Positions 1 to 10,652 of a stretch of DNA of 64,000 nt are shown one piece after another (position 1 is the stretch's first letter; each line of letters starts with the position of its first letter). A program made the position numbers and the translations under genes. Source of the DNA: Pleurostoma richardsiae (lineage: Eukaryota > Ascomycota > Sordariomycetes > Calosphaeriales > Pleurostomataceae); the NCBI GenBank assembly GCA_030052745.1, contig JANBVO010000015.1:186001-250000 (forward strand). The letters run 5' to 3'. The notes below the pieces were generated by a model. That model was not told the DNA's origin and made no database searches. It saw only the letters and a program-made list of their open reading frames with translations.

Positions 1-1405
1 GTCATGTAAGAGCCGCCTTGCATCACCAAAGACTGCGGCGAAAGAGCATTTACTATAAAGTTAAGATACATATCTATTCCACACATTGGGACCAGGTCTC
101 ACACAAGGGCAAGGATACAATTTCGTCATCTCAATGAGATTGCCATCACGGTTGCAGGCCGAGCATAGGAAGGTGCCTACCATCGCAGTAAGGACAGCTA
201 CGAATTATCCACTTACATGGGTGCCTTCAGTCCAAGTGATGTTGGCACTGATAGTGGAATACGCTGTTAGTAACGAACCTGGGTTCGAGTGATGGGTCTT
301 GCCGATCTCTTAGGATTCAAAAGCACTTATTCCACACTACGCACTGCGTGAATTTTCCCGTCGGGCTGGCGATTTTGTCGTTTCTCGTACGACAATGGAG
401 GAACGTGGATGGCTAGCGAAGCAAAGCATAGGTGCGAGATTTGCTCTGGCGGCCCGAGTCACCGCAGTGTGCAACACCGAGCCTAGTGCTCCGGATCATC
501 GACCCCAATCCAGGGCCATGCGCTACCAAGAATCTTGTCCCACGAGTAAGCTTTAGCCAAGGGGTTGGCAACGGCCAGGCATATGCTCCGCTTCCATGCC
601 GGTAGGGCGGGATAGTTGAGTCTAGGCGATGGCGTGCGAGGCGCTCATCGAACCAGCTAGGCTTATCCGAGAAGGAGAAACATTCTCCTCTGTGCTCATC
701 AAGGTCGCTTGGAGCCTTTTGCACCTTTTGCTTCCGGCTAGCGGTCAGCGGCGGTAATTGCTGTAGTAGGAAGCCCATAATCCTGCCTGACGCGGCAAAG
801 CGGCATACATACAGGCCGTGAAAACTCGTGCTCAACAGCACCGCAACCGGCCTCTTTTCCCATCCGGGACATCTTCTCGAGGCAGCACGGTGTAGGCCAG
901 TGAGTGGTCGAGTCGAGACAGTTTAGGCCGGCCTTCCATTGGTGGAATAATTGTTGACGCCATACCATCTCCGCCTTGCCTCATCTGCGCCTGTCAGCCC
1001 TTTCCCACCGCCCAAGACAGAGAGCAGCAGCTAATACGGCGGGCCGATAACCACAGCCGGCCCAATGCAGTGGAACTCAACGGCGTGGCAGCGGCGTGGC
1101 TTTCTGTGGCTTTTCGGTACCGCTTCTAGAGTTGCCAACTAATGCGAACCCCTGATGGCTAGTAACCTCATACTAATGCGCGCGTTAAAATGAGGTTTTG
1201 GTAGCAAGCCGTTCTTGGCCTCTTAAGGTATGATTTTGGTTACGATTATGGACTCATTGGTGGGATAGTCAGGAGGAGATTAGGTGTTCACAATTGTCAT
1301 TCGTATGTTCTCTCCGGGCTGGCCTTGCACTACACGTCTACCTATGATTCTCTATAATCTAGGTCCTTGGAGTACTATTCATACCGACTTTAGGAGCGCA
1401 CTGGT
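1..1405. other. Intergenic, no gene supported
   Basis: No reading frame here shows a recognisable domain or a plausible exon chain. The two overlapping minus-strand frames at about 413-968 lack any family signature and look like chance. The last few hundred bases, 3' of the transporter that ends at 1406, are A/T-richer and presumably hold its 3' untranslated region. Confidence 0.5.
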
Positions 1406-3154
1406 TTAGCTGTCAAAGCGGAAGTCAAGCCTCTTGTTGCCCAGATTCTCGTGCTCCTCGAGGTACCGTGCCTTCTCGTCGTTAGACATTGCGTCCCACA
1501 GGGTGCGTTTCTGCTTGTTCCTCCAGGCATAGTAGGCCTTAGCCAGCACGTAGGCGGCGATAGTGGCGACATTAATGGCAATGAGCTGGCTGTTACCGCG
1601 GTGGTACAAGGGTTTGTCATCCTCGCGGTAAATGTTAGAGGAAGCGATGCCGGACAGCTGGATGGTGATGTTGTAGAGGGCGGCGCTGACGGCGCGGGTG
1701 CGTACGGCGTTACTCAGGCGAGAGCACCACGAGACGTGCGCCGCGTGCATGGAAGGCCAGCCTAAGAGGATGAAACTAAGTGCATACTGGCCCCAGTGGT
1801 TGTGGCTGAGAGACTCGCCCATCTTGTACTGGATAATGAGCAGAGGGAGAGTCCACAACTGGGAGAAGACGCCGATGATCGAGATGTCGCGGAACCGCTC
1901 CGTCAGGTAGGTGATCCACAGCAGGTTGATGGAGGCGAACACGGTAACAGGGATTCCCAGCAGGGTGACTTCGAAGGTGCTGAACTTGATCGCCTTGAGT
2001 GAGAGAGTCAGGTACGTCTTTGGCGGCGCTGTCGGAATCTCAAAGAGCATGCCGATGACATAGACTGGCCACAAGTCGTAGTCCTTCAGACTGCGCCAGA
2101 GCATAGGCAGGGTGATGGGCTGTCGGTTGTGCATGCCACCCTTGGAGGGGTCGTCGCGGAGCACACGGTTGACGATAATCTTCTCCTCGCGATCTGTAAA
2201 GTAGCCCTTAGGGTTCCACCATGTCTTGGTTTGGCTGGGACCGGGGATCAAGAACAAGAAGCTGAAGACGCCGATGACAAAGCTGATGAGCGCCTCGATG
2301 AGAAACAGCCATCTCCAGCCCTCCCGGCCGTCGACGCCGCGCATGTGAAGCACGCCATAGGCGATGAACGAGGCGATGACGCCGGACATAGAGTCGACGA
2401 ACCAAAAGAGGGCGAGGCGGATGGGCATCTCGCTCTTCTTGTAGAAGTACGACAGGTACAATATGGAGTCGGGGATGAAGCCGCCCATGAAGAGGCCAAT
2501 AAAGAATCGGCAGGCGAAAAAGCCCGCCCGATTGTGCATGAAGAACTGACCACCGCTTGCCAAGCTCCAAAGAATGATCTGAACGGGAATCCAGCGGTCG
2601 GGGCCGAGCCATTTGCCAATCATTTGGGAGGGGATCTCGGCGATGAGGAAGCCGACGCGGTACATGTTCTGCGCGTTGTTGTAGTCGTTGGTGTTGATGC
2701 CTAAGTCGTCCAAGAGATTGTCCGCCACGGCATTGCCCAGGTTACCGCGGTCAATGTTGAGTCCGAAGAACATGACAAGAATCCAGAGAAAGATCTTCCA
2801 GTCCGTCTTGCGCCGCACTGAGCGCTCCTCGCGGTACGTCCATCGCTCCGACGGATCAAACCGGTGCAAGTTCTCATAGCCTGGATGTGGGTAGTAGTAT
2901 CTGGCCAGGGCGGGATCGTCGAAGACACTTCGGACGGTTGCGATGGCGTCGAGATCCCGAGGACCCTTTGTGCCCTTGAGCAGCTGCAGGAAGCCATGAG
3001 ACTGATCAGGATCTTCAGGCTCGACAAGATCACTAGTGTCAGTGACTGTGACCTCGTACTTGGGAACGGCGTCTGCCTTCTTTTCAATGCTGGGGTCCCT
3101 CTCTGAGGAGGGGTGGCTCTCGCTCCCGGAGGTGATCTCGGAACTGGCAGCCAT
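1406..3154 (-). CDS. MFS transporter, ACS family (allantoate permease Dal5-like)
   Basis: Single-exon gene of 582 residues. The protein matches the anion:cation symporter branch of the major facilitator superfamily, which takes up small organic anions such as allantoate, nicotinate, pantothenate and uronates across the plasma membrane. Visible marks are a long hydrophilic N-terminus, a first helix followed by FFGLNIDRGNLGNA, the EIPSQMIGKWLGPDRWIP segment after helix 2, and GWRWLFLIEALISFVIG near helix 6. About 12 hydrophobic segments are expected, and the C-terminal tail is charged (EKARYLEEHENLGNKRLDF). The start is the ATG at 3154 in a good context (ACAATGG). The frame stays open 45 codons upstream but only from TTG. 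It is divergent from the PL26 lyase at 3865, which suggests uptake of a pectin breakdown product. That substrate is inferred; the family assignment is firm. Confidence 0.88.
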   Translation of the reverse strand: MAASSEITSGSESHPSSERDPSIEKKADAVPKYEVTVTDTSDLVEPEDPDQSHGFLQLLKGTKGPRDLDAIATVRSVFDDPALARYYYPHPGYENLHRFDPSERWTYREERSVRRKTDWKIFLWILVMFFGLNIDRGNLGNAVADNLLDDLGINTNDYNNAQNMYRVGFLIAEIPSQMIGKWLGPDRWIPVQIILWSLASGGQFFMHNRAGFFACRFFIGLFMGGFIPDSILYLSYFYKKSEMPIRLALFWFVDSMSGVIASFIAYGVLHMRGVDGREGWRWLFLIEALISFVIGVFSFLFLIPGPSQTKTWWNPKGYFTDREEKIIVNRVLRDDPSKGGMHNRQPITLPMLWRSLKDYDLWPVYVIGMLFEIPTAPPKTYLTLSLKAIKFSTFEVTLLGIPVTVFASINLLWITYLTERFRDISIIGVFSQLWTLPLLIIQYKMGESLSHNHWGQYALSFILLGWPSMHAAHVSWCSRLSNAVRTRAVSAALYNITIQLSGIASSNIYREDDKPLYHRGNSQLIAINVATIAAYVLAKAYYAWRNKQKRTLWDAMSNDEKARYLEEHENLGNKRLDFRFDS

Positions 3155-3864
3155 TGTGATAGATTGAGCTTCACAAGGAAGGGCAAGGCTTGGGTTCGGT
3201 TCAGATGCTGGCAGCTTAGGACCTGAAGTCCGAAGAGGCTTTCGAGAGTCTTTCGGACCTTTATCAGATTTTCCTCCACGTCCGAGCAAGGATCAGCTTG
3301 GTGAGCAGATCCGCCTCTATGGAAGCGGCCGTGCATTCGCGATCCATGGTATTGGTGATGCGATGGCATAGGTCGGTCACGACGGTCCACCTGGGTAACC
3401 CTGTCGACGGCCGCGCACACACGATTACAACCGACGGATCGTCCCATGTCGGCCACGAATCCTGCCTTATCTACGTTTACTTTAGTCTTCGACCAGGCAT
3501 TTTGGCGTATCCACTACATCGTTCGATGGGGGGTAGGCTGGGCTAAGCGAGGGGACTACTTAAAGGTCGCAGATGTCGCAATTCCCAGGAACGATGAGCA
3601 AATCCCCACCGTTGAGTCTCATATCGCCCGGCACATCTGCAGCCAATGGCTGCGCACTCGGACCCTTGAGAGTCCACGGTCCTTGCAGAGAAGTCAGTCG
3701 CACTCAGCCTGATACTGCGTCCACTGAATAGCTTGCATACAGCTAACAATTTGCTCTCGCCTAGGTTGTCAAGGGTCGGCCCTCACCTATTTTCCTGCAC
3801 TCGGTGTTGTAGGGGCCGAAGTCTCCCCCTCAGTCGTTTGTGTCCGGTGCATTACTCTCCGGTC
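3155..3864. promoter_or_regulatory. Divergent promoter, transporter / PL26 lyase
   Basis: This 710-bp gap lies between the two outward-facing start codons at 3154 and 3865, so it must hold both promoters. I see no further gene in it. The arrangement would allow shared control of lyase and transporter, although I could not name a specific operator. Confidence 0.55.
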
Positions 3865-6624
3865 ATGGCCTCCTCACCCGGCGAAAAGACCGTCTCAGTC
3901 CATTGGCTCGGGGAGAAGAAGCTCTTAAGCCTTGGCGTGACGTTTGGTCTACCCTGGCCTAAAGGCCTCTGTCCTTCGTCTCGGACAACTTTCATCTGTC
4001 GAGACGACGCTGGACACGCGATTCCGCTGCAGTCTTGGACGACTGCCTTCTGGCCAGATGGTTCCGTCAAATGGTCTGCTCACGCAATACCCTCGACCAT
4101 CTCCATCTCCGAGAATTATCACGTTCTGGCAGAGGTCCAAGGGTTAGAGACGCACACCGTGCCAGAGCCTCCTATACCGGACTTTTCCGGACCGGATTCC
4201 CCTAGAGCCACCGTTAGCTCGTCAGACAACTTCATCCTTGTGGATACTGGGAAGGTCGCCGTCTCCTTCCCTAGATCAGGGACATGCGTCCTGGGCAAGG
4301 TTGCTGCGAGTAATGGCTCAATTCTCGGCCAGAACGGACACCTAGTCCTTTTGTCTCAGCCGACAACAGTAGGAGAGGATGGGTTAGGTGGTGGACCCCG
4401 CCAAAGTTTCAAAAGCCTCATTGATGAGGCTGTGGTTGAGCAAAGTGGCCCGGTTCGTGTTGTCGTGGCGTTACGAGGCAAGCACGAGGCAGAAGACAAA
4501 AGTGATCCAGCCAAGAAAATCGGCCAATGGATACCATTTACACTCAGATTCTACCTATACGCCGGCTCGGAGGCCATTCGGATTGTTCACACCTTTGTCT
4601 ACGATGGTGATCCCCAGTCGTCCTTCATCCGCGGACTCGGCATCCGCTTTGAAGTTCCGCTTGAAGGTACCGAGCCTTACAACCGACACTTACGCATTGC
4701 GGGAGTCAATGGCGGCGTGTTCTCAGAGGCTGTGCAGGGAGTCACAGGCCTGTGGAAAGATCCCGGTATCACTGTACGCGATCTGCAGAGACAGGGAAAG
4801 CCGACGCCACCCATTACTACATGGGATTCCGAGTTTTCGCGTCTTCTCCAGTGGGTTCCCTCGTGGAGTGACTATTCTCTGACGCAGCTCTCACCGGATG
4901 GGTTTACTCTCAAGAAGAGAACGAAACGGGGACATAGCTGGGTCAACATACCAGGCGGCACGAGGGCAGCAGGCCTCGCTTACCTTGGGTCAGCCCACAC
5001 CGGCGGGCTGGCGGTTGGCCTTCGGGATTTCTGGGAGAGGTACCCTACTTCGCTCGACATCCGAGACGCTGCCGAAGATATCGGCGAGATCACCCTATGG
5101 CTCTACAGCCCATCCGCCGAACCTATGGACCTCCGACCCTACCATGACGGCCTTGGACAGAAGACATACGACGATCAGCTGGACGCTCTGAAGATTACAT
5201 ACGAGGACTGGGAGGAAGGTCTGGGCTCGCCTTACGGAATAGCTAGGACAAATGAGATATTCGTCTTTGGTCTGAGCCGGACACCATCGCCCACTGAAAT
5301 GTCACAGCTAGCCGACTACATCCGCACTCCACCTGTGCTGGTGGCTGCACCGGAATACATCTATGAAACTGCTGCGCTAGGGCAATACTGGGCCCCCTTA
5401 AGAAGAAGAACCCCGTCTGCACGGAAATCAGACTCCTCATCGGTTATTCAAGATCGTCTCGAGTTCCTCTTCCAGTTCTACCGCAAGCAGATTGACCAGC
5501 GCCGATGGTACGGCTTCTGGGACCACGGCGACGTGATGCACACCTACGACGCGGACCGACACACCTGGCGGTACGACGTCGGCGGCTACGCCTGGGACAA
5601 CTCGGAACTGTCGCCGGACCTGTGGCTATGGCTGTACTTTCTCAGCACAGGCCGCGAGGATGTCTTCCGCGTCGCCGAGGCACTCACGCGGCACACGGGT
5701 GAGGTCGACGCGTATCACCTCGGGCCGTACAGGGGACTCGGAACCAGGCACGGGGTACAGCACTGGGGGGACAGCTGCAAGCAGGCACGCGTCTCCAACG
5801 CGCTGTACCGGCGGGTCTTCTACTTCGTGTCGGGAGGCGACGAGCGGGTCGGTGAACTACTTCAGGAGACGCTGGAGGCAGAGAAGGCCTTCCTGGTGCT
5901 AGACCCATATCGCAAGGTCCGGGCAGACAGGGGCGCGTACTGTCCGGATCCGGAGGCTCTTTCCATTTCCCTGGGTACGGACTGGTCCGGCCTTGCCTCC
6001 TCCTGGTTCATTGAGTGGGAGAGAAACGGGTGTCAGGCGGCAGCGGCGAAGCAAAAGCTCCTGCGAACAATGTCTGGTATTGGAGGCCTCAAGAACGGCT
6101 TTGTTACCGGGCTTGCTTTATATAATATGCATACGGGGGAGATTTCACCTCCCTCGGCTGACCCTGCGAATCAAGGTGTGGTGAAGATCTCGCATCTGTC
6201 AGCCATGTTCGGTCTTGTGGAGATCTGCGCAGAGCTTATTCAATCCTTCGCCGAGGAGCTTCCACAGGGGTTCGAGGATACCTGGCTGGACTACTGCCAA
6301 TACTTCAATGCCCCGGCGGAGGAGCAGCTCCAGCGGTATGGTGTGAGCTTCGGGAAGCTTCAGCTCCGACAGGGGCACTCGCGTCTCACAGCCTATGCCG
6401 CGGCAAGACTCTCTAACACTGCGCTCGCTCACCGTGCCTGGGAAGAGTTCAAGGCCTCGGACGGGTATGACGGTTCGGTAGAGTGGACGACGCAAGAGGT
6501 GCCCTCGAGTGAAGTGCTCACGCAGGTGGATGAAGCCCCGTGGGTCTCTACGAACATCACGTCGCTGTATGGGCTTGCCGCTATTCAGGATCTCGCTTTG
6601 CTGGGGGACATCGAAGGGCCTTAG
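3865..6624 (+). CDS. Exo-rhamnogalacturonan lyase, PL26 (PcRGLX/YetA-like)
   Basis: Single-exon gene of 919 residues. The N-terminal part (residues about 12-90) carries the PcRGLX/YetA signature: VHWLGEK, then GVTFGLPWPKG, IPLQSWTTAFWPDGSVKWSAHAI. The middle has aromatic-rich segments such as RRWYGFWDHGDVMHTYD and YDVGGYAWDNSELSPDLWLWLYFL (about residues 545-600), followed by HWGDSCKQARVSN. These are typical of the large PL26 fold, with a beta-rich N-terminus and an (alpha/alpha) barrel. The known member, from Penicillium chrysogenum, is an exo-lyase that releases unsaturated disaccharide from rhamnogalacturonan I by beta-elimination. The ATG at 3865 was chosen because upstream in-frame codons include only TTG. 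No signal peptide is visible, so an intracellular enzyme acting on imported oligomers is possible. The divergent ACS transporter would fit that role. Family is strong; cellular location is inferred. Confidence 0.85.
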   Translation: MASSPGEKTVSVHWLGEKKLLSLGVTFGLPWPKGLCPSSRTTFICRDDAGHAIPLQSWTTAFWPDGSVKWSAHAIPSTISISENYHVLAEVQGLETHTVPEPPIPDFSGPDSPRATVSSSDNFILVDTGKVAVSFPRSGTCVLGKVAASNGSILGQNGHLVLLSQPTTVGEDGLGGGPRQSFKSLIDEAVVEQSGPVRVVVALRGKHEAEDKSDPAKKIGQWIPFTLRFYLYAGSEAIRIVHTFVYDGDPQSSFIRGLGIRFEVPLEGTEPYNRHLRIAGVNGGVFSEAVQGVTGLWKDPGITVRDLQRQGKPTPPITTWDSEFSRLLQWVPSWSDYSLTQLSPDGFTLKKRTKRGHSWVNIPGGTRAAGLAYLGSAHTGGLAVGLRDFWERYPTSLDIRDAAEDIGEITLWLYSPSAEPMDLRPYHDGLGQKTYDDQLDALKITYEDWEEGLGSPYGIARTNEIFVFGLSRTPSPTEMSQLADYIRTPPVLVAAPEYIYETAALGQYWAPLRRRTPSARKSDSSSVIQDRLEFLFQFYRKQIDQRRWYGFWDHGDVMHTYDADRHTWRYDVGGYAWDNSELSPDLWLWLYFLSTGREDVFRVAEALTRHTGEVDAYHLGPYRGLGTRHGVQHWGDSCKQARVSNALYRRVFYFVSGGDERVGELLQETLEAEKAFLVLDPYRKVRADRGAYCPDPEALSISLGTDWSGLASSWFIEWERNGCQAAAAKQKLLRTMSGIGGLKNGFVTGLALYNMHTGEISPPSADPANQGVVKISHLSAMFGLVEICAELIQSFAEELPQGFEDTWLDYCQYFNAPAEEQLQRYGVSFGKLQLRQGHSRLTAYAAARLSNTALAHRAWEEFKASDGYDGSVEWTTQEVPSSEVLTQVDEAPWVSTNITSLYGLAAIQDLALLGDIEGP

Positions 6625-8150
6625 CAGCCTAGATCGTTGTTCTGATGTAACAAATAAAAGCGAATGCTTCCGGTGCTTTCAGATGACGCTTCGCCTTACG
6701 CCGCTCAGTCACATAGGCCATATCTAGGGAGCTATGCCACCCTAACCATGCTTAAGAAGAGCAGGAGCCTGTATCAAGCCTCAAACGTCTAAATAAGCCT
6801 CGCCACGCCTTGAGCTGCATCAAGAAGCCTGAGATGGCTTGGCTGCACTTGGCACTGGCGCCACTTCCGCCAAGCGTCTATATTGCGAACAACTCATATG
6901 AACTAATGCATGCACTCGTAGCATTCCCATTCAACACCTACTAGTAATGCAGCAAGCCTAACACATCTACAATCCAACAAATGACGCAACGGGACGTATA
7001 ACACATGAGCGTCTACTGTCGCCTTAATTCAACGGATGATAGGTAATAAGTTAGCTTAGTACACAAAGAGGTCAGCAGGAAGAGTGGAAATACTAGTATA
7101 AATAAATACATTCACTGGCATAGCAATGAGCTCTTACGTACACACATGTACTCATATCGAATACTTTACATCCTCATATATAGATGGGAGATAGATACAG
7201 AAGACGCGATGTAGTTGCTTGTTCAGAAGCGAGTTCTTAAGCCAGCTGTCCCTACCGGCCTCCATGCACAGTGACCTCCTTTTGCTGTTAGTATTGATGA
7301 TTGGTTGGGCAAGGTCGCTTGTGGGAGTTATCGAGCTCCTGACCCGAAAAGAACTCAATCTGAATACAACTGCATACAAACCCTGGAAGTATTCCTAGCG
7401 TGTCCGCAACCACACACTCTCTCGCTCGCAGATGGAGGCGCTGTTGACCTTCTAGGTTGTTACATGGCAGGGATACGCGGTTGGACAGATTCTGACTCCT
7501 AACGTTGACCCCGGAGCTGTTGAAGAAAATCACACCCCACAAGGGGTCTCCTGTAAGGCCTCTCCTTTATCCTCCTTTCGGCCCCTAAGAAGTGTTCTCT
7601 ACAACGATCATAAAAGCCTCTGAAAGAGCCTGTATCCCGGCTTCTTTTCTGCAGTCGCGGAATTGGTTTTCACGGGAACCTCGTCGGGGAGAGTTGAAGG
7701 ATATCAATAGGAGACCTGGGACCTTGTGCGATAGACAGGAATTGCAGACAAATAGGTGAAATACACGCAGTGCCAGTTCTTTATTATGCAGAAACGTGCT
7801 GAAAGTGGAACTTAAGAAAGTAAGGGAGTAGTCGTGTCATACGGCACAGTTGTCAATAGTCTGGGAATCGAGGTAATTGACGGACCGCCTTCAACAGCGT
7901 GCTTAAAGACTGGCGAAATACAGATTTGACCTGCGGTTCAGACACTCCCTAAGTACTTGAACATACTAAGAAAGAAGGCGATTGACTTCGGAATGTGACT
8001 CAGAGACAGTCAACGCTGGTGGCACAAAATCCATCTCAGCGAGCGAGCTGGGGGCGAAATTGCTTCTTATATCTATACGGAATTATCATTAGGGCGCCGG
8101 TAGAACATGGTATCTCGCTGGCGGCCAGCTGCAGGTCAAAGGCTAGTCGC
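6625..8150. other. Intergenic, A/T-richer, no gene supported
   Basis: About 1.5 kb between the 3' ends of the PL26 lyase (+) and the first cluster MFS gene (-). The sequence is A/T-richer and has many stops in all frames. I see no coding segment, RNA gene or mobile-element signature. It separates the pectin pair from the 8.1-34.9 kb cluster. Confidence 0.5.
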
Positions 8151-10089
8151 CTATGCAGCTATCGCGTCCCTTTCGTCGTCATTGCCACAGAAACGGAGAG
8201 CATTCTGAATGAATTCGTTCTTGTGCACGGCCAGCCGGATCTGCATGCTACAATTAGCAACCACGAGAAAATCCCAGTCGGCGAAGAAATGACTCGGCCT
8301 ACCTGCTTTCCCCAGACGTAGAGAACAAGGCCATAGATGCACCCAATGATGTGAATGGTTCCGATGACGAAGAAGACCTGAATCGGACCCGACTTGGCCA
8401 GCCAGTCATTGACAAAGAAGGCAATGGCAAAAGTCATGATAGCTTTGATGAAGGTCACAGCCGCGTATGCATCCTGGGCGTACTTCCTGTGACAGTCGAG
8501 TAGATATGTATTCGAAATCAGGGAGAGAATTGAGCCGGAGAAGGCCGCCACGCCAAAGAAAAACACCGGCACGAACCAATGCACCCGGGCGTGGATCGCC
8601 AGCCCGAAACCCCAGTACCCCGCGATTCCGGTAATCAAGGCTGGGATAGAAAGGATGTTGCGGAATTCGGGCTCGTACACGCCGCCGTTCTTTCGCGCCA
8701 TGAAAGTCACAAGCCAGTCAGCGACCGGGCCGGGGACGAAGTTGCCGATGACATTGGCGACGAAGGGAGACAGCACGGTGAGACCCACGGCACTTGTGGA
8801 GAAGTTATATGGTGGCGCGGTGAAGATCTGGGAGAGACTGACGGAGAGCGCGGCGGAAAAGGCAACGGAACAGCCGTACGAGTAGGCCGCCCAGGAAACT
8901 CCTGGTAGGAGGTATGTCGCGAACGGGGATAGGACACCTCGGAGGTAGCTCTCATTGCTGAAGCGACCGTTATAGACCTTTAGAGACTGGATGTACGTCT
9001 GCGGCTTCTCCACGGACGCATCTGGCTCACTGACATCAACGCGAGCCGTCACCTTCTCTTCGCCTGATGCGGCATCGGTGGTGGCGCTTTGCTGGTCGAG
9101 TTCGTCTGCCAGGACCTCGAGGATGTCCGTGTCGTACTTAGTCGCGCGATTGTATGTGGTCTCGGGGGCGAGAAAGAAGAGCGCAACGATGTACGCAGAC
9201 ATGAAGATCATGCTACGCAGGTGGTCAGCATCTCACTTAGTGGCGCCTGAACATCAGAACGGCTATTAGGGAACCTACGCGTAGCGGAACGCCCAGACGT
9301 AGTTCTGGCCCGCTACTATCTGGCTTGCAATGACTTGTCCGAGCGAGTTGCCGCCAGCGAGGGCAAAGTGCCAGATAGCGAGGTGGACGCCGCGTTGGTG
9401 TACGAAGAACAGGTCGCCGACACTCGAGCTGACGAGGTACTCGAGTGCGCTCTGTGCAGCTCCCCACAGTGCGCGGCCAGCATAGATATACTTGATATCG
9501 TGAGGCTTGGCAAGGAGAATACCGTAGCCGATGATGCCCAACAGACCAAGGCCAAGGAAGACTATATCTCTAGTCAGCCACTCCAGAGTAAATCAAGACA
9601 AGGGATAGGCTAGAGTAGCTGTCGGCTCACCAGGGCGCTTGCCGTATATGCGGGCGAGTGGCGTAGTCAGGATGCTGGCGATGCCCATGCACAGCATGAG
9701 GAAGCTGACGGTACGCGACATCTGCGTGACTGTGGTGCCGATCTGCTTTGATATGGCGGTGGCCGACGGGTTGAGAAAGTAGCAAGTACCCGACGCGAGC
9801 CCGGTGCCAAATGACAGCAGGATACTGTGGAAGAACTTCTTTCTCGGTGACCAGTCTATCATTTGAGTCAGCGCCACGGACGGAAGCAGGGGAAGCCCGG
9901 GTGCTGATGCTTACTCAAGGGATCGTTCACCGAATCGGATGGCTGCGGCACTAGAACGATGCCTTCATCGCGACCGGTGCCATGCTTGAGGTTCGCGGTG
10001 AGCGACCGCAGCTGCTCGGTGTCACGCTCAACGTGGACGGTTCCAGGGACCTTCTCGTTGGTCTTCGGCTCGAGCACCCAAAGGCCCAT
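8151..10089 (-). CDS. MFS transporter 1 of cluster (DHA/Hol1-like), five exons
   Basis: Spliced model on the minus strand: exons 10089-9915, 9855-9631, 9561-9279, 9212-8303 and 8240-8151, giving 560 residues. All junctions are GT-AG and the phases close. The N-terminus is a soluble tail (MGLWVLEPKTNEKVPG) leading to the DPLNWSPRKK motif before helix 1. Other marks are LARIYGKRPVFLG after helix 2, ALEYLVSSSVGDLFFVHQRGVHLAIWHFALAGGNSLGQVI, the APETTYNR motif after helix 6, a long central loop, and SLISNTYLLDCHRKYAQDAYAAVTF late. The family comprises proton-coupled plasma-membrane carriers of drugs, metabolites or polyamines. It is divergent from the FAD monooxygenase at 10653 and closely related to the second transporter at 20856-22734, whose exon structure is the same except for one intron. 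Substrate is unknown; export or import of the cluster's compound is likely. Confidence 0.88.
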
Positions 10090-10652
10090 CTTGCCAGTCA
10101 ATTAGCTACAACTAAGGCACGTGTTGCGGTGGCTGTTCGTGACGAGGTTCGAAGCAATGCTGTTGAGTTGGAAACTCTTTGGCTTTGAATCGCTCTCTGT
10201 TTCCCATCTTGTCATGTCGATCATCGCGGTCCTTTTGAAGTGCTATAGAGCTCCCCCAATGCAGCTTCCAAGCAATCACGCAAGAACCCTAGGCGATCGT
10301 CTAAGAGACCAGATCCCGGTCGCTAGCCACCAACGCCGCTACGTTTGAAGGAATGTCGGCGCTTGGCTCTCAAGCCATGGAGAACCACGTTCGGTATTGC
10401 CCATTTTAGGCATCGCCGAGATCCCCGCACGACATCGCCGGCTCCGGGGTGGAGATGAGCGGCACGCTGTTCGGCTGCTCCGGCCGGGACGGCAGACGCT
10501 GCGTCGTACGTTTTTCTGCGCGGAGGTGCGGCGCTAATCGCACATGCTACGGGGGTGCAGTCACATCAGCAGCAGTCCTACACCCTGATAAACCAAGCTG
10601 CGGGCGGGCCAGGGGACTCTCTGTGTGCAATTGCCACAAAGAGACAGCAGCA
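10090..10652. promoter_or_regulatory. Divergent promoter, MFS1 / FAD monooxygenase
   Basis: This 563-bp gap separates two outward-facing starts. It contains two copies of ATCGCCG at 10412-10418 (context TTTTAGGCATCGCCGAGATC) and 10434-10440 (context CATCGCCGGCTCCGG). The same core recurs in other promoters of this cluster, notably in the equivalent MFS2 / A-T-R divergent promoter, so it is a candidate site for the pathway regulator. This is an observation by eye without statistics. Confidence 0.4.

Noticed and set aside
413-968. Overlapping minus-strand frames near the left edge
   Set aside because: No family signature, no splice chain, Pro/Arg/Ser-rich translations as expected by chance.
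2129-2704. 191-codon plus-strand frame opposite the ACS transporter
   Set aside because: Antisense shadow of a well-supported membrane protein; no domain or start context.
3155-3289. 45-residue N-terminal extension of the ACS transporter
   Set aside because: It would start at TTG; the first ATG (3154) has a good context and gives the usual family length. Similar TTG extensions were discarded for the PL26 lyase, the BVMO, SDR 3 and the esterase.
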